From Pedobacter cryoconitis (GTDB lineage Bacteria > Bacteroidota > Bacteroidia > Sphingobacteriales > Sphingobacteriaceae), in the NCBI RefSeq assembly GCF_014207135.1, contig NZ_JACHCC010000013.1, positions 62,001-126,000 on the forward strand: DNA of 64,000 bases. Direction: 5' to 3'. The notes below the pieces were generated by a model. It did no database searches. It had not been told where the DNA came from and saw only the letters and a list, made by a program, of their open reading frames with translations. The first letter of the stretch is position 1, and each line of letters begins with the position of its first letter. Shown in pieces: positions 52,656 to 59,813 of the stretch. The position numbers and the translations under genes are program-made.

Positions 52656-53984
52656 TTAAACGGAGAGACGTTTAAATATTTTTTGAAATACCGTGAACAA
52701 AAATAATGATTTTAACATCATTATACCCTGCTGTCTGGTTTTCGGGATAAATAAAAGATAAAATGCACTTGATGCGCAGGCGATTAAGGTCGCAATAGAA
52801 GCCCCCACACCACCGTATTCCGGGATCAGCCACAAATTAAGTAAGATATTAACCATTGCACCCAAGGCAGTACGCTGAAAAGAAATTATGGTAAAACCTT
52901 CCGCCAGTAAGTATTGTGAACTGGCACTTCCCAAAAATACAAATACACCCGACCAGATATGTATGGATAACATTTGTCCGGCGCCATCATAAGTATTTCT
53001 GTAAAGAAACTGGATAATGGCCGGGCCCAGAAAAGTAACTGCCAGTGCTACCGGCAGGCTGATGAAAATCAGTAAATCATATAAATTTTTCAGCCTTTTG
53101 GTATACCTTTCCAGATCAGTTTTCCGTGCATGGATAATTGCTGGGAATACCGAAGTTACAATAGCTACGGGAATGAAATACCAGGCTTCACTGATCTTTG
53201 CTGCGGCACTGTAAATTCCGACTTCAGTGCTGCTGTAACTTTTTAGCATTACCTGGTCGATCTTCATGTAAATGGAAACCATCACAGCCGAAAGAATTAG
53301 GGGAAAGGACTGTTTTAATAACTTGACCGCTCTTGTGTGGCTAAAGGTCCAGGTAAATAAACTCTGGCCCCGCTGATGATACATATAAATTAAGCCTACT
53401 GCCAGTGAGGCACTGTCAAAGGTCAGTGAGGCTGCAAAATAAATCAGCGGCATTTTAAAGACCACCAGTAAGACCTTAACTACAGCCGAAAGTACGACAC
53501 AGACATTCTGCACCTTAACCACATATTTTGAGGCGACCTGCGATTGAAAATAAGAGTCAATTACATTAAACGATTTGAAAAATGCAGCGAAAGATAAAAT
53601 CAGTATCACCCAGGTCAGCGGATCTCCCGGTTTTTCAGAATAATGATGAAAAAGTAGGTAAATGCCAACTGTAACAGGAATTAAAAACGCGGTCACACCC
53701 AGACGCATGAATAAAGAAGTACCTAAAATTTCATCTTTCTGGTGGGGTTCATTAATAATCTCCCGGATAATAAAAGTATCCAGTCCCAATGCGCCTACAG
53801 CGGCTATAATCGTGGTAAACGCATCAGCAAAACTCAGTTCCCCGAAGGAAGAAGGCCGCAGATAAATCGCAATAACGAAACCAATCACCATGCTCAGGAT
53901 TTTCCCAAACATCAGCCAGCCAGTATTTTTAAAATACTTGTTGAACGCTTCTTCATCAAAACCTTTTAAACCGGGTAACTTCAT
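52656..53984 (-). CDS. Oligosaccharide flippase (polysaccharide biosynthesis, Wzx-like)
   Basis: A 442-residue membrane protein with about 12 helices. The start NTGWLMFGKILSMVIGFVIA and the early AIYLRPSSFGELSFADAFTT are the Polysacc_synt family opening, and MKIDQVMLKSYSSTEVGIYSA is the central motif with charged residues in the helix. It flips lipid-linked sugars to the periplasm. The minus-strand cluster with methyltransferase and glycosyltransferases fits an exopolysaccharide or O-chain locus. No polymerase gene is recognised in the window. Confidence 0.93.
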   Translation of the reverse strand: MKLPGLKGFDEEAFNKYFKNTGWLMFGKILSMVIGFVIAIYLRPSSFGELSFADAFTTIIAAVGALGLDTFIIREIINEPHQKDEILGTSLFMRLGVTAFLIPVTVGIYLLFHHYSEKPGDPLTWVILILSFAAFFKSFNVIDSYFQSQVASKYVVKVQNVCVVLSAVVKVLLVVFKMPLIYFAASLTFDSASLAVGLIYMYHQRGQSLFTWTFSHTRAVKLLKQSFPLILSAVMVSIYMKIDQVMLKSYSSTEVGIYSAAAKISEAWYFIPVAIVTSVFPAIIHARKTDLERYTKRLKNLYDLLIFISLPVALAVTFLGPAIIQFLYRNTYDGAGQMLSIHIWSGVFVFLGSASSQYLLAEGFTIISFQRTALGAMVNILLNLWLIPEYGGVGASIATLIACASSAFYLLFIPKTRQQGIMMLKSLFLFTVFQKIFKRLSV

Positions 53985-54002
53985 CTGCGCAAAGATGTGA
54001 AA

Positions 54003-54554
54003 TTAAAAGCTCTTCTCAATCCGCTTTAATTGCTTGAGATGATGTTTCAGGTGGATCTCTGTAAAACGAAACCACTGTTCTGCATTCAGGTACCCTAAAC
54101 GGGGATGCCGTGTTTTGAGAGCGGGATCTGCAGTGTTCATACCTGGGTAAGTACTGTCCAGCAGCTTTGTAAATCTTTCTATAAACGCTGCTGCGGCTGC
54201 TTTATCTATCTTTTTCTCCCTGTCTAAAAGTATTTTTGGTACTTTGTACCTTGCAGCAGGAGGAAAACTTCCGAAGAATAGAATAACCTTTACCACAAAA
54301 GCAGTAGATTTTATCTTTCCTTCTCCCCGGACACAATTTTTAACTTCCTCCAGACTGAGTATACTTGCATCAAATATATGCGAATAGACTTCACTGTAAG
54401 ACCAGCCGCCGATAGGAGGAGTGGTTTGAAACTGCCCTTCCGGGATGCGCTGTAATACGGCTTTATAGGCCGCTGAAATCTTTTTCAGCGAAGAAAGGAC
54501 TGAAGAATTGCTCATGTGATGGGATAAAGGTTCAGCTACTAAACAGCAGAGCAT
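54003..54554 (-). CDS. DinB family protein (four-helix metal-dependent)
   Basis: A 183-residue protein of the DinB/YfiT superfamily: an AAYKAVLQRIPEGQFQTTPP helix, GGWSYSEVYSHIFDASILSLE with the metal-binding His, and FRFTEIHLKHHLKQLKRI at the C-terminus with the other His residues. Some relatives are thiol transferases. The start at 54554 overlaps the preceding gene's stop as TAATG; the inner Met at 54515 matches the usual family start better, so the start is undecided. Confidence 0.85.
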   Translation of the reverse strand: MLCCLVAEPLSHHMSNSSVLSSLKKISAAYKAVLQRIPEGQFQTTPPIGGWSYSEVYSHIFDASILSLEEVKNCVRGEGKIKSTAFVVKVILFFGSFPPAARYKVPKILLDREKKIDKAAAAAFIERFTKLLDSTYPGMNTADPALKTRHPRLGYLNAEQWFRFTEIHLKHHLKQLKRIEKSF

Positions 54555-55243
54555 TAAAAATGGTGCATTAATTCATCCAGCTTTAAAATCTGCCATTCCA
54601 CATCTGCCGGCGGGTCTATGTTCAGCGGATTAAAGAAAATAGCTTTGATACCGAAATTCTGCGCACCGCGGATATCAGCTTCCAGACTATCACCAATCAT
54701 GATACTTTCATCTTTCTCTGCACCGGCTTTTTCCAGTGCATATTCAAAGATTGCCCTGTCTGGTTTATTGACACCTACATCTTCCGAAATAATCACATTT
54801 GTAAAATAAGGGTTTAAGTTGCAGGTATCCATTTTAGTCAGTGTAGTTTCCTTGAACCCATTCGAAATAATATGGAGCGTATATTTTTGCTGCAAATAAG
54901 CCAGTACTTTTTCTGAGCCTTCAAAAAGATTCTTTTTCCTGGGGCTGAGTCTTACATATTCGGCTTCAAATTGTGGAGGGACCAGATCTGCTGAAACACC
55001 CAGCTGTACAAAAGTTTTACTGAACCGTTCCGATCTTAACGTTTCCTTGGTTATCCGCCCTAGATGATAATCGGCCCATAACAGGTGATTGTTCTCTGTA
55101 TAAACATCAATGAAGGTCTCACAAGAGGATAGTCCTAATGTATTCAGTTCGTACCTGTGATATAATTCTGTCAGGGTTTCTCTTGCGTTTTTATCAAAAT
55201 CCCAGATCGTATGATCCAGGTCAAAAAAGATATGTTTAATCAT
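54554..55243 (-). CDS. HAD-family noncanonical pyrimidine nucleotidase, YjjG type
   Basis: A 229-residue HAD hydrolase. Motif I FFDLDHTIWDFDKNARETL includes the nucleophile Asp, motif II is HIISNGFKETTLTKM, motif III Lys is in VGVNKPDRAIFEYAL and motif IV MIGDSLEADIRGAQNFGI. YjjG removes phosphate from noncanonical pyrimidine nucleotides. It lies 6 bases downstream of upp, agreeing with a pyrimidine salvage link. Confidence 0.92.
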   Translation of the reverse strand: MIKHIFFDLDHTIWDFDKNARETLTELYHRYELNTLGLSSCETFIDVYTENNHLLWADYHLGRITKETLRSERFSKTFVQLGVSADLVPPQFEAEYVRLSPRKKNLFEGSEKVLAYLQQKYTLHIISNGFKETTLTKMDTCNLNPYFTNVIISEDVGVNKPDRAIFEYALEKAGAEKDESIMIGDSLEADIRGAQNFGIKAIFFNPLNIDPPADVEWQILKLDELMHHF

Positions 55244-55249
55244 CCGATA

Positions 55250-55894
55250 CTAGATTTTGGATCCGTAGGCAAGATCACCTGCGTCACCCAGTCCGGGTAC
55301 GATATACGATTTGACAGTCATCTCATCATCTATAGCCCCCAACCATAATTTTGCATGAGGCAAATGTGCGCGGACGTGTTTCACACCTTCCGTACTGGCA
55401 ATTGCCGCAACAATATGGAGTTCTTTAATTTTATACTTCGTCATTAATTCTTTGCAGCATAATACCATGCTCAGGCCTGTTGCCAGCATTGGATCTGCCA
55501 TAATCAGGATTTTGTCAGTCAGGTCAGGAGAAGAAATATAGTCAACCAGGATTTCGATAGTCCCGGATGGATTTGATTTTCTGTAAGCAGTTACAAAAGC
55601 AGCATCTGCACGGTCAAAAACATTCAGCATGCCCTGTTGCATAGGTAATCCGGCGCGTAAGATCGTAGCCAGTACCGGTTGGTGGTCCAGTATTTTGGTT
55701 TTTGCTATACCCAGTGGCGTTTGTGTTTCCGAATCGCTGTAAGTCAGGTTTTTGCTGATTTCCCAGGCAAAGAATTCACCGAGCCTTTCCAGGTTTCTGC
55801 GGAAGCGCATCGTGTCTTTCTGTATATCTACATCGCGTAATTCCGCCATGAAAATATTCGCTATGGAATTTGTTTTACTCAGGTCAAATATCAT
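55250..55894 (-). CDS. upp: Uracil phosphoribosyltransferase
   Basis: Converts uracil and PRPP to UMP. 214 residues. Seen motifs: ATILRAGLPMQQGMLNVF, the PRPP loop ILIMADPMLATGLSMVLCC, and AIDDEMTVKSYIVPGLGDAG at the C-terminus. The length is typical. Its start overlaps the upstream deacetylase-like gene by 11 bases, so translation is coupled despite no functional connection. Confidence 0.96.
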   Translation of the reverse strand: MIFDLSKTNSIANIFMAELRDVDIQKDTMRFRRNLERLGEFFAWEISKNLTYSDSETQTPLGIAKTKILDHQPVLATILRAGLPMQQGMLNVFDRADAAFVTAYRKSNPSGTIEILVDYISSPDLTDKILIMADPMLATGLSMVLCCKELMTKYKIKELHIVAAIASTEGVKHVRAHLPHAKLWLGAIDDEMTVKSYIVPGLGDAGDLAYGSKI

Positions 55895-57005
55895 TTGACA
55901 AAGATAAAAAATTGCTTAACAATTGCGTGTATAGTCTTCTGCCAACTTTTCCCTTACCTGATTCAGGAAGCGATTCCCGATGCCATAAGATATAAAAATG
56001 ACCGTTAATCAATTTCACATTTTCAATGAGCTTACCCCATTTACCATTGATTTCATCGATATTAAATGTCCTGTTTTGTAAAAGAATTGTATCGTTGACC
56101 GCTACCGGAAACACTTGCAGGTGCGTGGTCTTTTCCAGTTGAAGATCGTACCAGTGAAAAGGGGTACAGGTACCTGCCCTGAAACCGATAGTCGTGGTAT
56201 AACCCATCCGGTAATCTTTATCAATCCCATTTTTTAGTAATTGGAGATAACTTCTGGGAAAAATTAGCTGTTTATCGCAGGTCAGGTCAATTTCGGGAGC
56301 TGGTTTGAAGAAATAAATGGGGTTTAATTTATATTTCTCATGCTGTTCATTCAGGAAAATTGGTAATCCGCCATTTTTTGTTGCTGCTACAGGTTTTGAA
56401 CCGGACAGCAATTGGAATTTTCGCAGGAAACTGAATACATGTTTAAGGACGTTGAACGATCTGGCTCCCGGCGCTGTATACATACAGATCAGAGGGATAA
56501 ACTCAAATTTTTTCTGACCAAAATGGAGTTTCGGATAACGCTTCAAAAGCATGTTTTTCAGCATCAGGGTCCAGCCGTCAATCACCGGGAATTCCAGTAG
56601 TTTAAGTTTAAACTGCAAACTCGCTTCGGGAGGAAAGTTCCCATCCTGATCGGCAGTAAAATCCATATACTCTTCATATCTGCTCACAAAATAGAAAGAA
56701 GCTGCAAAGACATCGAAAGGCAAACTACTGTGATCTACTGCAAAAGGCACAATCATATCCCCAAAGGTCGTCGTCTTGAGATGAGGCGGCGAAATGGTAT
56801 GAGAGAGCAGAAAATCAGCATTCTTAAAAAAGAGTTCGTCTGCAACAGGCTGATCGGCATAAGTTATTTTTGGCAGGGCAGAAGCCTTGAATTCGGCCAC
56901 ATTTGAGCTGAACCCTACCTGCGTTCTGAGAATATCGTTGAAAATAAAGCTGAAGACATACTTAATCCTGGGTGTAAGTATGGGAACATAAACCAGTAAT
57001 TTCAT
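55884..57005 (-). CDS. Degenerate polysaccharide-deacetylase-like protein (DUF7033-type N-terminus)
   Basis: A 373-residue protein. The N-terminal part (FIFNDILRTQVGFSSNVAEF, VDHSSLPFDVFAASFYFVSR) and the C-terminal GFRAGTCTPFHWYDLQLEKT resemble a Bacteroidetes family of polysaccharide deacetylases. The region that should carry the NodB catalytic Asp motif (Tyr-Asp-Ile-Asp type) reads CMYTAPGARSFNVLKH, without Asp, and the following metal-binding His motif is missing as well. The reading frame is intact and long, so it looks like a pseudoenzyme, not a broken gene. Assignment rests on my reading of the flanking motifs. Confidence 0.72.
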   Translation of the reverse strand: MKLLVYVPILTPRIKYVFSFIFNDILRTQVGFSSNVAEFKASALPKITYADQPVADELFFKNADFLLSHTISPPHLKTTTFGDMIVPFAVDHSSLPFDVFAASFYFVSRYEEYMDFTADQDGNFPPEASLQFKLKLLEFPVIDGWTLMLKNMLLKRYPKLHFGQKKFEFIPLICMYTAPGARSFNVLKHVFSFLRKFQLLSGSKPVAATKNGGLPIFLNEQHEKYKLNPIYFFKPAPEIDLTCDKQLIFPRSYLQLLKNGIDKDYRMGYTTTIGFRAGTCTPFHWYDLQLEKTTHLQVFPVAVNDTILLQNRTFNIDEINGKWGKLIENVKLINGHFYILWHRESLPESGKGKVGRRLYTQLLSNFLSLSNDI

Positions 57006-57058
57006 GATGCCACTAAATTTAGGATATAATCACGACAATCCAATACATCAATAATTGT

Positions 57059-57066
57059 TATCTTTG
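57059..57066 (+). promoter_or_regulatory. Putative -7 element of uvrB
   Basis: TATCTTTG matches TAnnTTTG and ends only seven bases before the uvrB ATG at 57074, so a transcript from here would be nearly leaderless. No TTTG at -33. Confidence 0.5.
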
Positions 57067-57073
57067 AATAGCT

Positions 57074-59128
57074 ATGAAATTTCAACTTGTTTCAGATTAT
57101 AAACCTACGGGTGATCAGCCCGGTGCCATCGAACAATTGGTTGCAGGTGTCAATGATAACGAAAACTATCAGACATTATTGGGTGTAACGGGCTCAGGTA
57201 AAACATTTACAGTTGCAAATGTGATCCAGCAAACCCAGAAGCCGACACTGATCCTGAGTCATAATAAGACTCTTGCTGCACAATTGTACGGAGAATTTAA
57301 AAATTTCTTCCCCGAAAACCAGGTTAACTATTTTGTATCCTATTATGATTATTATCAGCCGGAGGCTTATATGCCCAGCAGTAATACTTATATAGAAAAG
57401 GATTTGAGTATCAATGAAGAAATCGAGAAACTGAGGCTGAGGACAACCTCTGCTTTAATGTCCGGCAGAAGAGATATTATTGTCGTTTCTTCGATCTCCT
57501 GTATTTACGGTATGGGAAATCCGGAAGATTTCTCCCGCTCAGTGTTCCGTTTTGCAGTAGGAACGAGAATTTCAAGAAATTCATTTTTGCATAGTCTGGT
57601 TGAAATCTTATACGCCCGGACAATTAATGATTTTAAAAGAGGAACATTCCGTGTAAAAGGAGATACGGTGGATATCTTTCCGGCCTATCTCGATACCGCC
57701 TATCGCGTGTCTTTCTTTGGGGATGATATTGAAGAACTCAGTATTATCGATCCTGTAACAGGTAAAACCATTGAAAAGCTTGAGGATATGGCTATTTATC
57801 CGGCTAATCTTTTTGTGACCCCAAAAGATAGATTTACCTCATCGATCTGGGGAATACAGGAAGAGCTTGAAGTGCGTAAAAACCAATTGATCGGGGACAG
57901 GCAGTTGCTGGAAGCCAAACGGCTGGAAGAACGTGTCAACTTCGATATTGAAATGATGAAAGAACTGGGTTACTGTTCCGGAATTGAGAACTATTCCAGA
58001 TTCTTTGATGGTCGTCAGCCGGGAATGCGCCCTTTCTGTTTACTGGACTATTTTCCGGATGATTATTTAATGGTTATTGATGAAAGTCATGTGACCGTTC
58101 CGCAGATCAGAGCGATGTACGGTGGTGACAGGTCCCGCAAGCTCTCACTGGTAGAGTATGGGTTCCGTTTACCATCTGCATTAGATAACCGGCCTTTAAA
58201 TTTTGAAGAATTTGAGAGCCTGGCACCGCAAACGATTTATGTCAGCGCGACGCCGGCAGATTATGAACTTCAGAAATCAGATGGTGTGGTCATTGAACAG
58301 GTTATTCGCCCTACGGGTTTGCTGGATCCGTTGATTGAAGTCAGGCCAGCGATCAACCAGGTAGATGATCTGCTGGAAGAAATCGCACTGACAATTAAAA
58401 TGGGTGACCGGGTACTGGTCACCACACTGACTAAAAGAATGGCTGAAGAACTGGCCAAATATATGGACAGGCTGAATATCAAGTGCCGTTATATACACTC
58501 TGAAGTCAAAACACTGGAAAGGGTAGAGATCCTGCGTGGTTTGCGTTTAGGAGAATTTGATGTACTGATCGGGATTAACCTTTTAAGAGAGGGACTGGAT
58601 TTACCAGAGGTATCTCTGGTTGCTATACTCGATGCAGACAAAGAAGGATTTTTAAGATCTGACCGTGCCCTGATCCAGACTGTCGGACGGGCAGCCAGAA
58701 ATGACAGGGGCAGAGTGATTTTATATGCGGACAAGATTACTGACTCTATGGCCAGGACGATGGATGAGACCAACCGCCGCAGGGAGAAACAGATTTTGTA
58801 CAATACCGAGCATGGAATTACACCTAAGACTGTAGGCAAAAGCAGGGAAGCCATTCTGGAGCAGACTTCTGTTCTTGATTTCTCTGGTAATGCAGCGCAT
58901 AAAAATACTTATCAGGAGATTGATCAGGTAAGCATTGCTGCAGATCCGATCGTGCAGTATATGACCAAGCCGGAAATGCAGAAATCCATTGATAAAACTC
59001 GTAAGGATATGGCCAAAGCCGCAAAAGATATGGATTTTCTGCTGGCCGCCAGGTTGCGTGACGAAATGTTCGCGATGGAAACCGTGTTTGCGGAAAGGTT
59101 TGGAAAGCAAAGTGTTAAAAAGGTATAA
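57074..59128 (+). CDS. uvrB: Excinuclease ABC subunit B
   Basis: Damage-recognition helicase of nucleotide excision repair. 684 residues. Walker A GVTGSGKT at 37-44, the beta-hairpin YYDYYQPEAYMPSSNTY, the DEAD-like VIDESHV, helicase motifs GINLLREGLDLPEV and QTVGRAARNDRG, and the C-terminal UvrB/UvrC interaction motif DMDFLLAARLRDEMFAME. Length and order are typical. It begins a plus-strand run with ywbE. Confidence 0.98.
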   Translation: MKFQLVSDYKPTGDQPGAIEQLVAGVNDNENYQTLLGVTGSGKTFTVANVIQQTQKPTLILSHNKTLAAQLYGEFKNFFPENQVNYFVSYYDYYQPEAYMPSSNTYIEKDLSINEEIEKLRLRTTSALMSGRRDIIVVSSISCIYGMGNPEDFSRSVFRFAVGTRISRNSFLHSLVEILYARTINDFKRGTFRVKGDTVDIFPAYLDTAYRVSFFGDDIEELSIIDPVTGKTIEKLEDMAIYPANLFVTPKDRFTSSIWGIQEELEVRKNQLIGDRQLLEAKRLEERVNFDIEMMKELGYCSGIENYSRFFDGRQPGMRPFCLLDYFPDDYLMVIDESHVTVPQIRAMYGGDRSRKLSLVEYGFRLPSALDNRPLNFEEFESLAPQTIYVSATPADYELQKSDGVVIEQVIRPTGLLDPLIEVRPAINQVDDLLEEIALTIKMGDRVLVTTLTKRMAEELAKYMDRLNIKCRYIHSEVKTLERVEILRGLRLGEFDVLIGINLLREGLDLPEVSLVAILDADKEGFLRSDRALIQTVGRAARNDRGRVILYADKITDSMARTMDETNRRREKQILYNTEHGITPKTVGKSREAILEQTSVLDFSGNAAHKNTYQEIDQVSIAADPIVQYMTKPEMQKSIDKTRKDMAKAAKDMDFLLAARLRDEMFAMETVFAERFGKQSVKKV

Positions 59129-59137
59129 TAATTAATA

Positions 59138-59338
59138 ATGGACGGAAAAAACAGAGCGGATATTTATCCCGGACTAGAGGTGGATATAATTTTAAAGAAA
59201 GATCAGCGCAGCGGTAAGCTGACCAGGGGAATAGTAGCGAACTTATTAACTTCATCTGCTTTTCACTCCCGTGGAATTAAAGTAAGACTGGAAGACGGAC
59301 AGATCGGAAGGGTTGCTGAGATTGTTGAAGAGGACTAA
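59138..59338 (+). CDS. YwbE family protein
   Basis: A 66-residue cytoplasmic protein, IYPGLEVDIILKKDQRSGKL then TRGIVANLLTSSAFHSRGIK and VRLEDGQIGRVAEIVEED. These motifs match the YwbE family of small proteins (DUF2196), function unknown. It lies 9 bases after uvrB and is probably in the same transcript. A 6-bp GC inverted repeat with extra pairing is found 15 bases after the stop. Confidence 0.9.
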   Translation: MDGKNRADIYPGLEVDIILKKDQRSGKLTRGIVANLLTSSAFHSRGIKVRLEDGQIGRVAEIVEED

Positions 59339-59352
59339 ACGATGGTTTAAAT

Positions 59353-59402
59353 TCCCGGTATTTGTTTGTAAATTGTAAATATAATATAACAAACAGCCGG
59401 GA
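59353..59402. repeat. Imperfect inverted repeat after ywbE
   Basis: tcccgg (59353-59358) pairs with ccggga (59397-59402), and inner tgtttg with caaaca, around an A/T loop. There is no T-tract, so a terminator function is weak. Confidence 0.5.
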
Positions 59403-59430
59403 CTTGTAATAATCAGGATTGAATTCTGTC

Positions 59431-59438
59431 TATATTTG
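59431..59438 (+). promoter_or_regulatory. Putative -7 element of the DUF4834 gene
   Basis: TATATTTG matches TAnnTTTG, 22 bases before the ATG at 59461. No TTTG at -33. Confidence 0.45.
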
Positions 59439-59460
59439 TAGATTAACTGAATATTAAATA

Positions 59461-59727
59461 ATGGGACTTATAAAATTTCTTTTCTTTACTATACTGATAC
59501 TCTGGATTATCCGTATTTTGTTGAGACTGATATTTCCAATGATCGTTAAAAGCGTTTTTGGGAAAATGCAGTCTTCTTCAGGTTACGCCGGACAGCAGCA
59601 ACAACAACAGCAGAGGAGGCCTTCAAGACCTGAAGGATCATTGTCGATTGATTATGTACCACCACAACCTAAGCAGGGGAATGCTGATAAACTGGGTGAC
59701 TTCGTTGATTACGAAGAGGTTAAATAA
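59461..59727 (+). CDS. DUF4834 family small membrane protein
   Basis: An 88-residue protein with an N-terminal membrane helix (LIKFLFFTILILWIIRILLR), a Gln-rich stretch (GQQQQQQQ) and the conserved tail GSLSIDYVPPQPK then LGDFVDYEEVK. I recognise the pattern of DUF4834, limited to Bacteroidetes. Function unknown. It precedes the YfhO gene, which has its own -7 element. Confidence 0.82.
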   Translation: MGLIKFLFFTILILWIIRILLRLIFPMIVKSVFGKMQSSSGYAGQQQQQQQRRPSRPEGSLSIDYVPPQPKQGNADKLGDFVDYEEVK

Positions 59728-59776
59728 AAATATCCGTCTTATCGAGATATTTCCTTCCTAATCTGTATCAATTTTA

Positions 59777-59784
59777 TATTTTTG
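59777..59784 (+). promoter_or_regulatory. Putative -7 element of the YfhO gene
   Basis: TATTTTTG matches TAnnTTTG, 29 bases before the ATG at 59814. No TTTG at -33. Confidence 0.4.
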
Positions 59785-59813
59785 GGGTTAGTTTAAATAT
59801 AAACAGACCCTTA

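Noticed and set aside
55884..57005. Call of a frameshifted pseudogene for the deacetylase-like protein
   Set aside because: The frame is uninterrupted and both ends align with the family; loss of motifs is by replacement and deletion, not by frame disruption.
59353..59402. Terminator after ywbE
   Set aside because: Stem is short and interrupted and no T-run follows, so it is listed only as an inverted repeat.
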